Source: Bacilli bacterium | Lineage (GTDB): Bacteria > Bacillota_I > Bacilli_A > RF39 > UBA660 | Direction: 5' to 3' | NCBI GenBank assembly: GCA_017428495.1 | Contig: JAFRQS010000018.1 | Location: forward strand, 1-47,428 | Length of the DNA stretch: 47,428 nt | Shown: in pieces, positions 1-7,773 of the stretch | How positions within the stretch are numbered: the first letter of the stretch is position 1 | Layout of the letters: every line of letters begins with the position of its first letter | Notes under the pieces: generated by a model | What the model saw: only the letters and a program-made list of their open reading frames with translations | Databases searched by the model: none | What the model was told of the DNA's origin: nothing | Made by a program: the position numbers and the translations under genes

Positions 1-2
1 CA

Positions 3-134
3 ACTCCGGAACCAACTCCAGAGCCAACTCCGGAACCAACTCCAGAGCCAACTCCGGAACCAACTCCAGATCCAACTCCAGAGCCAACTCCAGAGCCAAC
101 TCCGGAACCAACTCCAGAGCCAACTCCGGAACCA
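3..134 (+). repeat. 12-bp coding tandem repeat (TPEP), about 11 copies
   Basis: The unit is ACTCC(A/G)GA(A/G)CCA with mainly synonymous changes at third positions; one copy has GAT for GAG. It encodes Thr-Pro-Glu-Pro. The array continues to the window edge, so the true copy number is unknown and could vary between strains through slippage. Confidence 0.95.
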
Positions 135-680
135 ATTCCTGTATCAAAACCAGAACCAAAACCAGAGCCAATTCCTGGACCGGCTCCAAAGCCTAAACCT
201 TCAAAGCCAGTTGTACAAGAAACAGGCGAAGAAAGCGTAGAACCTGAAGTTAATGAAGAAAATTTATATAGTTCAAATTTAATAATAACTCCAAATTCTA
301 GAGAAGATGTTCCATGGGATCAAATGGTTGATGTTAGTGAATGTCCAGTACAAGAGCCAACAACACCAGTAATTGAAGAACCTGTTATTATTAATCCGCC
401 TATATATGAAGAACCAGTTGTTGAACAACCAGTAATTAATAACAATAATGGTGGTAATGATACATTAAAGGTAATAGGTGGAATAACTGCAGCTGCTGGT
501 ATAGTGGCTGGTGGTATTGCAGCTAAGAAACTTGTAGATAAAAAAGAAGAAGAAAAATATGATAATGAGCAGGAAGATGATGGATATTATAGTCCAGTTA
601 CATCAGATGGCGATAAAAATAATGAAGATGAAGATGATTTTTCTGATGATTCAGATGAAGATTACTATGTTAAATATTAG
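3..680 (+). CDS. C-terminal part of a large repeat-containing membrane/surface protein (5' end outside window)
   Basis: An open frame enters from the left edge and ends at TAG 678-680; an internal ATG at 324 is not the start, because the reading frame is open and proline-rich back to base 3. Order: about 11 TPEP tetrapeptides, a Pro/Lys-rich linker, an acidic segment, a second Pro/Glu/Val stretch, a small-residue hydrophobic segment (around 470-530, rich in Gly/Ala/Ile) that could be one membrane helix, then Lys-rich residues and a very acidic Asp/Glu/Tyr tail. Such Pro-rich stalks are typical of cell-envelope proteins (family knowledge). No LPXTG motif is visible. It is 12 nt upstream of a DUF4176 gene and probably cotranscribed with it. 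The functional domain lies outside the window, so no function is assigned. Confidence 0.7.
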   Translation, partial: TPEPTPEPTPEPTPEPTPEPTPDPTPEPTPEPTPEPTPEPTPEPIPVSKPEPKPEPIPGPAPKPKPSKPVVQETGEESVEPEVNEENLYSSNLIITPNSREDVPWDQMVDVSECPVQEPTTPVIEEPVIINPPIYEEPVVEQPVINNNNGGNDTLKVIGGITAAAGIVAGGIAAKKLVDKKEEEKYDNEQEDDGYYSPVTSDGDKNNEDEDDFSDDSDEDYYVKY

Positions 681-692
681 AAAGGGATTAGA

Positions 693-1013
693 ATGATGAA
701 GGAAAGATTTTTACCAATTGGATCAATAGTATTATTAAATGGTGGAACAAAGGAATTAATGATTACAGGTTATTGTATAGTTTCTGAAGATGCTTTAAAG
801 GATAAAAGTAATAATCCAGGTAATGTGAGAATATATGATTATTCTGCATGTACATATCCAGAAGGATTTGTGAGAACAGATTTAAATATATTATTTGATC
901 ATAATCAAATTCAAAAGGTATTATTTGAAGGTTATAGAACACCAGTACAAGAGCAATTATCTAAGGCTTTAAATGATAATTTTGAACAAATAAAAAGTGA
1001 AATTTTAAAGTAA
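693..1013 (+). CDS. DUF4176-like protein
   Basis: A 106-residue protein with the N-terminal pattern LPIGSIVLLNGGTKELMI characteristic of DUF4176, followed by a Gly-Tyr segment and a central YPEGF motif. The length fits the family. DUF4176 proteins are small cytoplasmic proteins often encoded beside T7SS (ESX-like) substrates and their partners in Bacillota; their biochemical role is unknown (family knowledge). It starts 12 nt after the TPEP-repeat gene with an AAAGGGA-type ribosome binding site and is followed at once by a terminator, so the two genes form the end of one transcription unit. A second ATG follows directly after the first; either could be used. Confidence 0.75.
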   Translation: MMKERFLPIGSIVLLNGGTKELMITGYCIVSEDALKDKSNNPGNVRIYDYSACTYPEGFVRTDLNILFDHNQIQKVLFEGYRTPVQEQLSKALNDNFEQIKSEILK

Positions 1014-1036
1014 AAGATGCTTAATGCATCTTTTTT
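1012..1036 (+). terminator. Rho-independent terminator after DUF4176 gene
   Basis: Stem AAAAGATGC (1012-1020) pairs with GCATCTTTT (1026-1034) across loop TTAAT, followed by a T run. It overlaps the stop codon region of the DUF4176 gene. Confidence 0.85.
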
Positions 1037-1045
1037 AAAATACTA

Positions 1046-1074
1046 TTGCATTATTTTTAAAAATAATGTATATT
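1046..1074 (+). promoter_or_regulatory. Probable sigma-A promoter for rpsO-pnp
   Basis: TTGCAT (1046-1051), 17-bp spacer, TATATT (1069-1074). The predicted start near 1081 leaves a leader of about 75 nt that holds the hairpin described next. Confidence 0.6.
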
Positions 1075-1084
1075 ATTAGTGTTA

Positions 1085-1151
1085 CCGATTCTTAGTAATT
1101 AGAACTCCTTTCTATTACTCAGAATTTGGCGAAATATTTAATTAAAGGAGG
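1085..1151 (+). promoter_or_regulatory. rpsO leader: hairpin whose loop is complementary to the rpsO ribosome binding site
   Basis: ATTCTTAGTAAT (1088-1099) pairs with ATTACTCAGAAT (1114-1125), 11 of 12 pairs, and the helix can be lengthened by CCG/TGG. The loop carries CTCCTTT (1105-1111), an exact 7-nt complement of AAAGGAG (1144-1150) in the rpsO Shine-Dalgarno. This would form a pseudoknot that hides the start site. Several bacterial rpsO genes are autoregulated by S15 binding structured leaders, and the E. coli case is a pseudoknot at the start site (established). S15 control here is inference; the complementarity is seen directly. Confidence 0.65.
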
Positions 1152-1156
1152 AAATT

Positions 1157-1426
1157 ATGGCTTTAACAAGTGAAGAAAAGGCTAAAATAGTAAAAGAATA
1201 TGGTAGAAATGCTAAAGATACAGGTTCTATAGAAGTTCAAATAGCTATTTTAACTAAGGAAATTAATGATTTAACAGAACACTTAAAAGTTCATACTCAT
1301 GATTATCATTCTAAAAGAGGATTGTTAATGAAAGTTGGACAAAGAAGAAGTAAGTTAAATTACTTAATGAAAAATGATATTACTAAATATCGTGAAGTAG
1401 TAAAAAAATTAGGATTAAGAAAGTAG
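1157..1426 (+). CDS. rpsO: 30S ribosomal protein S15
   Basis: An 89-residue protein, the standard S15 length, with family landmarks: [12 protein letters not shown], then [19 protein letters not shown], then [10 protein letters not shown] and a final Lys/Arg-rich helix. S15 binds the central domain of 16S rRNA (helices 20-22) early in 30S assembly. The start ATG follows AAAGGAGG at good spacing. It is followed by pnp, the common bacterial order, with a hairpin and T run between them that may attenuate read-through. Translation is probably controlled by the leader hairpin upstream. Confidence 0.98.
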   Translation: MALTSEEKAKIVKEYGRNAKDTGSIEVQIAILTKEINDLTEHLKVHTHDYHSKRGLLMKVGQRRSKLNYLMKNDITKYREVVKKLGLRK

Positions 1427-1453
1427 GCATTCTTTTTTGGGTGCCTTTTTTTA
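1425..1453 (+). terminator. Hairpin plus T run between rpsO and pnp (possible attenuator)
   Basis: AGGCA (1425-1429) pairs with TGCCT (1442-1446), followed by TTTTTTT. The stem is short and the pnp Shine-Dalgarno starts only 3 nt after the T run, so partial termination or an RNase processing site is as likely as full termination. Confidence 0.6.
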
Positions 1454-1464
1454 TTGGAGGAAGT

Positions 1465-3648
1465 ATGAAAAAAGTTTTTGAATATGATTTTAGGGGTAGA
1501 AAATTAGTAGTTGAACATGGAGAACTTGCTAAACAAGCTGCTGGTGCTGTATTAGTAAGATATGGTGATACAGTAACGCTTGCTGCAGCAACTGTATCAA
1601 AAGAATGTGATATATTATCAGATTTCTTCCCACTTACTGTAGTTTATATGGAAAAACAATATGCAGTAGGAAAAATACCAGGTGGATTTATTAAAAGAGA
1701 AGGAAGACCAACAGATGCTGCTACATTATGTGCAAGAATGATAGATAGACCTATGAGACCTTTATTCCCTGAAGATTTTAGAAATAAGGTAGACGTGGTA
1801 AATGAGATATTATCTGTAGATCAAGATAATACTCCAGAAATGACTGCATTATTTGCAAGTAGTTTGGCAGTATGTATAAGTGAAATACCATTTAATGGAC
1901 CAGTTGCAGGCGTTAAAGTAGGTAGAGTAGATGGTAAATTAATTATTAATCCAACTGTTGAAGAAGTAGAAAAGAGTGATATTGATTTAACTGTTGCAGG
2001 TACAATAGATGCTGTTAATATGGTTGAATCAGGTAGTAAAGAAGTATCAGAAGATGATATGTTAGAAGCTATTATGTTTGGTCATGAAGCAATAAAAGAA
2101 TTAATAGGTTTTGCTAATACTATTATTGCTGAAGTTGGTAAAGAAAAAATGGCTTATGAAAAATTAGATATTGAAACTGCTTTAAGAGAAGAAGTAGAAG
2201 CTATGGCTAAAGTACCAATGCTTGAAGCAATTAAAATATTTGATAAATTAGAAAGAGCAGAAGCTGTTGAAAATTTAAAAGCAGAAGTTGTAAAACATTA
2301 TGAAGATTCAAATGTTGGCATGGATGATGTAGAATTAGAAACATTATTGACTAAAGTAAAATTAGTTCTTGCAGATATTGAAAAAGCAGAATTTAGAAGA
2401 TTAGTAGCAGATGAAAAAATAAGACCAGATGGAAGAAAAGTTGATGAAATAAGACCTTTAAGTGCATCAATAGATTTACTTCCAAGAACTCATGGTTCTG
2501 CCTTATTTACAAGAGGACAAACACAAGCTTTAAGTGTAACTACATTGGGTAGTTTAACTGATAATCAAATATTGGATGGTCTTGGAATTGAAGATTCAAA
2601 AAGATTTATATTACACTATAATTTCCCACAATTCAGTGTAGGTGAAACAGGAAGGTATGGAAGCCCAGGAAGAAGAGAAATTGGACATGGTGCATTAGGT
2701 GAAAGAGCGCTTCTTCAAGTAATACCTAGTGAAGAAGAGTTTCCATATACAATAAGAGTTGTATCTGAAATACTTGAATCAAATGGATCAAGTTCACAAG
2801 CTTCTATATGTGCAGGATGTTTATCATTAATGGCTGCAGGTGTACCTATTAAAGCTCCAGTTGCAGGTATTGCTATGGGATTACTAACAAATGGTAAGAA
2901 TTATACAATATTAACTGATATTCAAGGTATGGAAGATCATTTGGGAGATATGGATTTTAAAGTAGCAGGTACAAGAAAAGGTATATGTGCTTTACAAATG
3001 GATATTAAGATTAAAGGTATTACAAAACAAATAATGAAAGAAGCATTGGCGCAAGCTAAAAAGGCAAGAATGCAAATACTTGATTTAATTGAAAGTGTAA
3101 TACCAGAACCAAGAAAAGAATTAAGTCCATATGCACCTAAGATTGAACAATTCTATATTAACCCTGAAAAGATTAAAGATGTAATAGGTAAGGGTGGAGA
3201 TATGATTACTAAGATTATACTTGAATCTAGTAATGTTAAGAGTGTTAATGATATAAATGCTGTTAAAGTAGAATTAGAAGATGATGGTAGAGTAATAATA
3301 TACCATAAAGATAAAGATATAATTGCTAAAACAAAAGAAATGATTGAAAGTGTTGTAAGAGAAGTTGAAGAAGGAAAAATCTATGTAGGTAAAGTAGTTA
3401 AGATAGAAGACTTCGGATGCTTTGTTGAATTATGGCCTGGATGTGAGGGACTTGTACATATTTCACACTTAGATACAAAGAGAGTTGAAAAAACCAGTGA
3501 TGTAGTAAGTGTAGGAGATGAAATAGTAGTTAAAGCAATTGGTTATGATAAACGTGGTAAACTAAATTTATCTAGAAAAGAAGTATTGTCTACTAAAGAA
3601 GAAAAGAAAGATAAAAAAGAAAAGAAATCAAAAAAAGAAGATGAATAA
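1465..3648 (+). CDS. pnp: Polyribonucleotide nucleotidyltransferase (PNPase)
   Basis: 727 residues from ATG 1465, preceded by GGAGG at 1456-1460; an upstream in-frame GTG at 1441 lies inside the rpsO hairpin and is rejected. PNPase degrades RNA 3'-5' by phosphorolysis as a trimer. Domains in order: first RNase PH domain (about 5-140, with FFPLTV and [20 protein letters not shown]), helical linker, second RNase PH domain (about 320-545, with [15 protein letters not shown] and [15 protein letters not shown]), KH domain with VIGKGGDMI near residue 572, S1 domain from about 641 ([16 protein letters not shown]). The tail is Lys/Glu-rich. A terminator overlaps the stop codon. Confidence 0.98.
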   Translation: MKKVFEYDFRGRKLVVEHGELAKQAAGAVLVRYGDTVTLAAATVSKECDILSDFFPLTVVYMEKQYAVGKIPGGFIKREGRPTDAATLCARMIDRPMRPLFPEDFRNKVDVVNEILSVDQDNTPEMTALFASSLAVCISEIPFNGPVAGVKVGRVDGKLIINPTVEEVEKSDIDLTVAGTIDAVNMVESGSKEVSEDDMLEAIMFGHEAIKELIGFANTIIAEVGKEKMAYEKLDIETALREEVEAMAKVPMLEAIKIFDKLERAEAVENLKAEVVKHYEDSNVGMDDVELETLLTKVKLVLADIEKAEFRRLVADEKIRPDGRKVDEIRPLSASIDLLPRTHGSALFTRGQTQALSVTTLGSLTDNQILDGLGIEDSKRFILHYNFPQFSVGETGRYGSPGRREIGHGALGERALLQVIPSEEEFPYTIRVVSEILESNGSSSQASICAGCLSLMAAGVPIKAPVAGIAMGLLTNGKNYTILTDIQGMEDHLGDMDFKVAGTRKGICALQMDIKIKGITKQIMKEALAQAKKARMQILDLIESVIPEPRKELSPYAPKIEQFYINPEKIKDVIGKGGDMITKIILESSNVKSVNDINAVKVELEDDGRVIIYHKDKDIIAKTKEMIESVVREVEEGKIYVGKVVKIEDFGCFVELWPGCEGLVHISHLDTKRVEKTSDVVSVGDEIVVKAIGYDKRGKLNLSRKEVLSTKEEKKDKKEKKSKKEDE

Positions 3649-3660
3649 TCTTCTTTTTAT
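3635..3660 (+). terminator. Terminator after pnp
   Basis: AAGAAGAT (3635-3642), loop GAATA, ATCTTCTT (3648-3655), then T-rich sequence. The stem includes the last codons of pnp. Confidence 0.85.
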
Positions 3661-3687
3661 TGACATATAAAATAATATTTATATAAT
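3660..3687 (+). promoter_or_regulatory. Consensus sigma-A promoter for the first paralogue
   Basis: TTGACA (3660-3665), 16-bp spacer, TATAAT (3682-3687); the start codon of the next gene is at 3712. Confidence 0.8.
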
Positions 3688-3711
3688 AAATAATGCATTG
3701 GAGGGATTGGA

Positions 3712-4248
3712 ATGCCAAGAGAATTATTTGAAAAATTAAAAGAATATTTAGAGAAGAAAAGAATTGCTGTAGCAGTATATAATGCGAATATAGAAGCTGC
3801 TAAAATGTTAGAATCTTCATCAAAAGTACAAGAGTATTTGAGGTTATGTGGTGTAAAATCTGTAGTTTCAAATCCAAAAGATTTTAATAAATATAGTGCG
3901 TTTGCTAAATTTATTGAAGAAAATGATATTAAAGATACTAATGGTCTAATTGTATATTGTGGTACTTATATAGAAGAAAGCTATTATGATGTAGATAGTT
4001 TCCAATATGAAAAAAGATATACAAGAGTAAAGAAGAATAATCCGGATGCTACTTGTAGAGAATATTGGGATATTGAAAAGAAAAATTCAATAACAATTCC
4101 AATTGAAGCATGTGAAGAATTTGAATCTACACATAAAGTAATCTCATTATCGCTTGTAGAAGCAAGAGGAAAATTCTTAGATATGTCATTGCAAAGCGGT
4201 CAAGAAGAAGCAACAAAAGAATTATGTAAAAAATATAGACTAAAATAG
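3712..4248 (+). CDS. Hypothetical protein, paralogue A of a tandem pair
   Basis: 178 residues, no signal peptide or membrane segment, so probably cytoplasmic. Family not recognised. It begins with an amphipathic Lys/Glu-rich helix, then a block shared with the next gene (KVQEYLRLCGVKS, residues about 38-50), a DTNGLIVYCGT strand motif (about 75-87), CREY.DIEK (about 115-123), and IPIEACEEFE near residue 130. Conserved Cys occur in the LCGVKS, VYCGT, TCREY and ACEEFE positions of both copies. It has its own consensus promoter and terminator, so it is a single-gene unit. Ribosome binding site GGAGGGA. Compared with paralogue B it has about ten extra residues rich in Tyr/Lys before CREY. Confidence 0.8.
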   Translation: MPRELFEKLKEYLEKKRIAVAVYNANIEAAKMLESSSKVQEYLRLCGVKSVVSNPKDFNKYSAFAKFIEENDIKDTNGLIVYCGTYIEESYYDVDSFQYEKRYTRVKKNNPDATCREYWDIEKKNSITIPIEACEEFESTHKVISLSLVEARGKFLDMSLQSGQEEATKELCKKYRLK

Positions 4249-4276
4249 AAGTTACTTGAATAGTATCTTCTTTTTA
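4247..4276 (+). terminator. Terminator after paralogue A
   Basis: AGAAGTTACT (4247-4256) pairs with AGTATCTTCT (4262-4271) with one T-T mismatch, loop TGAAT, followed by T-rich sequence. Confidence 0.8.
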
Positions 4277-4304
4277 TTGACTTAGATATTATTTAATGTA
4301 TAAT
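4277..4304 (+). promoter_or_regulatory. Sigma-A promoter for paralogue B
   Basis: TTGACT (4277-4282), 16-bp spacer, TATAAT (4299-4304) preceded by TG. Confidence 0.75.
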
Positions 4305-4328
4305 ATTGCTTAAGTGAGGTGCGTTAGT

Positions 4329-4835
4329 ATGAAAGAAGAAATATTTAGACAATTTAAACAAGAACTAGAAGAAAGAAAAACAGAAATAGCGTTACATAAT
4401 GCAAAAATAGAAGTAGCTAGAGTGTTAGAAAATGATTCAAAAGTAAAAAAATATTTAGAACTATGTGGTGTTAAATCAGCAATCAAATCTTCAAAATTAG
4501 TATTTGATAGAGATGGAGAATTTTTTAGATTTATTGAAAGAATGAATTTAGGTGATACAAATGGTTTATATGTTTATTGTGGTACATTTAATAGTGAAAG
4601 TAGTGTTTATTTTTTAGAAAGAGATAGTGAAAATGCTGTATGTAGAGAATATAGGGATATAGAAAAACCTAGTAGTATAAAAATTCCTATAGAAAAATGT
4701 GAAGAGTTTGAAAAAAATAATAAAGTTCTTGATACAACAATTTATGATGCTACAGAAGGATTTTTAGATATAGCATTAAAAACTAGTCAACAAGAAGCAG
4801 TAAATGAATTATGTAAAAGATATAGAATAAAATAG
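4329..4835 (+). CDS. Hypothetical protein, paralogue B of a tandem pair
   Basis: 168 residues from ATG 4329, preceded by GTGAGGTG; an in-frame GTG at 4314 would overlap that ribosome binding site and is not preferred. It aligns with the preceding gene along its length: LCGVKS, DTNGLYVYCGT, CREY.DIEK, IPIEKCEEFE, and the shared C-terminus (Q-EA--ELCK-YR-K). This is a tandem duplication that has diverged well beyond nucleotide identity. No membrane segment and no recognised domain. It carries its own promoter and terminator like copy A, which suggests that the whole transcription unit was duplicated. Function unknown. Confidence 0.8.
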   Translation: MKEEIFRQFKQELEERKTEIALHNAKIEVARVLENDSKVKKYLELCGVKSAIKSSKLVFDRDGEFFRFIERMNLGDTNGLYVYCGTFNSESSVYFLERDSENAVCREYRDIEKPSSIKIPIEKCEEFEKNNKVLDTTIYDATEGFLDIALKTSQQEAVNELCKRYRIK

Positions 4836-4853
4836 AAGTTGCTTCTATTTTTT
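4831..4853 (+). terminator. Terminator after paralogue B
   Basis: AATAGAAG (4831-4838), loop TTG, CTTCTATT (4842-4849), then TTTTT. Confidence 0.8.
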
Positions 4854-4869
4854 GATTATGGTGTTTTAA

Positions 4870-5502
4870 ATGGAAATGTTAGAAAAATGGTTAACTGAAT
4901 ATATAAAAGATATTGATATAAGTAATATAGAATGGATAAAATTAAATTCTAAAGAACTAGAAGAGTTTTTTAAAGAAAATTATTTAGATAAAGAATTATG
5001 GGAATATGTGTATGATAAAAATGCTTGGATTGTATATCCACCACCACTAGGAATGCATTATATAAATTTTGGTAGTCCTTCAAAGAAAAATTTTAGTTTT
5101 TTGCTAGGAGTAGTAAATAATAATATAGGTAAAAAAACAATAGTGTGTTCTATGTCATATTATGAAGAATACTACATATTTACTGGACAAGAAGTACCAA
5201 TTACATATATTAGTGCAATGGAAGTTAATTCATATTTTTGGAGAAAAGGATTATTTAAAAGAATGTGTAATGAAGCTATAAATTATATTAATCCAGAGCA
5301 GCATATACTTTGTAGTGAAGAATCAGATATGGGTAAGATGTGTGATACATTTTCTATTTTTAGAGATACAATGTACGCCAATGGATTTGAAAATATGATA
5401 TGGAAAGATGGATATTCAAGTAAATTGTTAGAAAATGAAGAATTTTGCTCTAAAGTACTAGGAAAGTCAAAAATAAAATCAAAAAAATCTACAAACTTGT
5501 AG
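4870..5502 (+). CDS. GNAT-like acetyltransferase (tentative)
   Basis: 210 residues, soluble. The central part reads as a GNAT fold: a strand TYISAMEVN followed by FWRKGLFKRMCNEAI, which sits where the acetyl-CoA-binding R/Q-x-x-G-x-G/A loop and helix occur, and a later F..TMYANGFENMIW that resembles the closing strands of GNAT enzymes. The loop is degenerate (RKGL in place of RGxG), so activity is uncertain and the call rests on fold pattern only. The first ~60 residues are acidic and unrelated to anything I recognise. The start ATG 4870 has a weak ribosome binding site; ATG 4876 is an alternative. It lies just after paralogue B's terminator, with no clear promoter of its own. Confidence 0.5.
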   Translation: MEMLEKWLTEYIKDIDISNIEWIKLNSKELEEFFKENYLDKELWEYVYDKNAWIVYPPPLGMHYINFGSPSKKNFSFLLGVVNNNIGKKTIVCSMSYYEEYYIFTGQEVPITYISAMEVNSYFWRKGLFKRMCNEAINYINPEQHILCSEESDMGKMCDTFSIFRDTMYANGFENMIWKDGYSSKLLENEEFCSKVLGKSKIKSKKSTNL

Positions 5503-5512
5503 ATTTTTTTTA
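5481..5512. terminator. Bidirectional terminator between the GNAT-like gene and RNase J
   Basis: Run of A, stem TCTACA (5488-5493), loop AACT, TGTAGA (5498-5503), run of T. The A and T runs on both sides let it work on both strands for the two convergent genes. Confidence 0.8.
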
Positions 5513-7186
5513 GTCTTTTTTAATTTCTAAAAATACAGGAAGTATTAATGGCTTTCTACCGGTTTCATTAATTATGAATGGACTTACATCTTGTATTAAT
5601 AAAGTTTTTAAATCATTATAATTGTTTTTGGTATTAATAATATTTTTTCTTATACTTTCACTAGCACAATTAGATATTTTATTTATTAATTCTTCATTTT
5701 CATTAACTAATATAAATCCTCTAGTAGTAATATTTACATTTCCTATTAATTCTTTAGTATCATGATTTATATTTGCAATTAATACAACTATACCATCATT
5801 AGCCATAAGAATTCTATCTCTTATAACTATACCGCCGATATCCCCAATTCTATTACCATCTACGTATACATCTCCTGCAGTAACAGTACCTTTTTTATAT
5901 GCTCCTTTAGAATTTATATTTAATACATCACCATTATCCATAATAAATATATTTTCTTTAGGCATACCACAATCTATTGCTAAATTAGCATGTGCTTTTA
6001 ACATTCTATATTCACCATGCATAGGCATAAAATATTCTGGTTTAATAATTCTTAACATTAATTTTAATTCTTCTTCATTACCATGACCAGATGCATGTAT
6101 ATCATTAAGTGATGTATTAGTAAGTACTTTTACACCTTTTAAATATAATTGATTTATAGTTCTTGCTATATAAGCACCATTACCTGGTATAGCACTTGAT
6201 GAGAACACTACTAAGTCATTAGGTAATAATTTAATTTGTTTGTGAGAACCATTCGCAATTCTAGAAAGTGCTGCAAGAGGTTCACCTTGGCTACCTGTAC
6301 ATAAAATAGTAATTTCATTTTCTTTTAATTTTAATGCTTCATCTGCACTTACTATAGTATCTTTACCATCTATATATCCATGTTCAACAGCTATAGTAAC
6401 ATTTGTTTCCATACTTCTTCCAAATAATACAACTTTACGGTTATTCTTTTTACTTGTTTCTATAATATGTTTTAATCTATATATGTTAGATGCAAAAGTA
6501 GCAATTATAAGTCTACCAGTATGTCTTGCAAATATATCACCTAATGCAGTATCTACTTTAAATTCACTTTTAGAGAATCCTTCTACTAAAGCATTTGTAC
6601 TATCACTCATTAATAATTTAACACCTTTTTTACCTATTTCAGCCATTTTATGTATGTTACTCATTGGTCCAATAGGCGTTAAATCAAATTTAAAGTCACC
6701 AGTACTTACTATTACACCATTTGGAGTAGTAATAGCTATTCCAAGTGAGTCTGGAATAGAGTGAGTAGTATTAAAAAATTCTATTTCAAAATGTTTGGTT
6801 TTAATTTTTGTATTTTCATCAATAACTTTTATATCTTTAAATGGAATACTTCTTTCTTCAATTTTCTTTCTTATTAATTCGGCAGCTTGATTAGGTGCAT
6901 AAATCACAGGTATTTTAACACTTTGTAATAAAAATGGTATACCACCTATATGGTCTTCATGTCCATGTGTAATAATTAATCCTTTAATTTTATCTTCATT
7001 TTCTTTTAAGAAGGTATAATCAGGTATTACATAATCTATACCTAATAATTCATCTTTAGGAAACATTACACCAGCATCAATAATAATAATCTCATTATTA
7101 TGCTTTATTACATACATATTTTTACCGACTTCACCAAGACCGCCTAAAGCTATAACTTCTGTATTCCCGTTTTCAAAAAATTTCAT
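5510..7186 (-). CDS. rnj: Ribonuclease J (metallo-beta-lactamase / beta-CASP family)
   Basis: 558 residues from the ATG at 7186, preceded on the minus strand by AAAGGAG; a further in-frame ATG 15 nt upstream overlaps that site. RNase J is a 5'-3' exo- and endoribonuclease in mRNA decay and rRNA maturation. Landmarks: GGLGEVGKNMYV near the N-terminus, zinc-binding HGHEDHIGG (about 74-82), STGDFKFD, SDSTNA, the beta-CASP part with TFASNIYR and GRSMETNV, CTGSQGEP, and HASGHGNEEE followed by MPMHGEYR. The length matches RNase J1/J2; which paralogue it is cannot be told, since only one is in the window. It is convergent with the GNAT-like gene. Confidence 0.96.
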   Translation of the reverse strand: MKFFENGNTEVIALGGLGEVGKNMYVIKHNNEIIIIDAGVMFPKDELLGIDYVIPDYTFLKENEDKIKGLIITHGHEDHIGGIPFLLQSVKIPVIYAPNQAAELIRKKIEERSIPFKDIKVIDENTKIKTKHFEIEFFNTTHSIPDSLGIAITTPNGVIVSTGDFKFDLTPIGPMSNIHKMAEIGKKGVKLLMSDSTNALVEGFSKSEFKVDTALGDIFARHTGRLIIATFASNIYRLKHIIETSKKNNRKVVLFGRSMETNVTIAVEHGYIDGKDTIVSADEALKLKENEITILCTGSQGEPLAALSRIANGSHKQIKLLPNDLVVFSSSAIPGNGAYIARTINQLYLKGVKVLTNTSLNDIHASGHGNEEELKLMLRIIKPEYFMPMHGEYRMLKAHANLAIDCGMPKENIFIMDNGDVLNINSKGAYKKGTVTAGDVYVDGNRIGDIGGIVIRDRILMANDGIVVLIANINHDTKELIGNVNITTRGFILVNENEELINKISNCASESIRKNIINTKNNYNDLKTLLIQDVSPFIINETGRKPLILPVFLEIKKD

Positions 7187-7228
7187 ATTAACTCCTTTCA
7201 TAAATTAAAAAAAGAACAACCTAGTTAA

Positions 7229-7257
7229 TTATACTATAAAATTACTAGATTGTCCAA
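7229..7257 (-). promoter_or_regulatory. Promoter of the RNase J gene
   Basis: On the minus strand TTGGAC (7257-7252), 17-bp spacer, TATAAT (7234-7229). It lies inside an imperfect hairpin, ACAACCTAGT (7216-7225) with ACTAGATTGT (7243-7252), that is followed on the minus strand by CTTTTTTT and may also terminate the remnant gene upstream. Confidence 0.65.
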
Positions 7258-7260
7258 TTA

Positions 7261-7479
7261 TTAATTTTTACATGATCTAATTGCTTCATTTATTACTTCA
7301 TTGGTTATTTTGATATCACTATCAATTAATCCTGTTAACTTACCATTACAATAAACAACTGAATAAAATGGTGGTTTATAATAAATAGTAGTATTATCTA
7401 TTGCATATTTTTTTAAATATATTTTTGGCTTATGAATATCATAAAAATCAAAATTATTTAAGTATTGATGGGGGATGTT
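7261..7479 (-). pseudogene. 3' remnant of a gene (no start codon)
   Basis: The minus strand is open for 73 codons from after a TAG at 7482-7480 to TAA at 7263-7261. The translation looks like real protein, with KPPFYSVVYCNGKLTG, then LIDSDIKITNEVINEAI and CKN at the end. There is no ATG, GTG or TTG start in the open stretch. The family is not recognised. It abuts a plus-strand remnant head to head near 7460-7479, which suggests a rearrangement or deletion that removed the 5' ends of two divergent genes. Confidence 0.5.
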
Positions 7480-7706
7480 CTATATATGCATGTGGAGAAT
7501 TTGATTTTGAACATTTTCCATTGGTTGAAGTATGCGATGGATATTTAAGAATTTTAACATTTAATAATAATAATGAGATAATTTATGGTAATTACTTTGA
7601 TGGTTATATCAGCAGACCATTCAATAAAGATGAATTAGAAAAAGAAAGATTATACTTAAATTCAAAATTAAAAGTAAAGAAACTAACAAAAAATAGGATG
7701 GAGTAG
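7466..7706 (+). pseudogene. 3' remnant of a second gene (no start codon)
   Basis: A plus-strand frame ending at TAG 7704-7706 has protein-like content from about 7466 on: GGCSIYACGEFDFEHFPLV, then VCDGYLRILTF, an Asn run, and YFDGYISRPFNKDELEKERL. It contains no usable ATG before its end; the only upstream start-like codon is a TTG at 7401, which lies in the antisense of the other remnant. Family not recognised. It might still be expressed from a non-canonical start, but truncation by rearrangement is more likely. Confidence 0.5.
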
Positions 7707-7773
7707 TTTTATATAAATGATTGAAAAAAGTATATATGTGTGATATTATTTATTTAGAATAAGGAGAGTATTT

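Noticed and set aside
3..134. Short regular repeats that could suggest a CRISPR array or satellite
   Set aside because: The 12-bp unit is in frame and encodes TPEP without spacers.
1441..1464. GTG start giving an 8-residue longer PNPase
   Set aside because: It overlaps the hairpin after rpsO, and the ATG at 1465 has GGAGG at good spacing.
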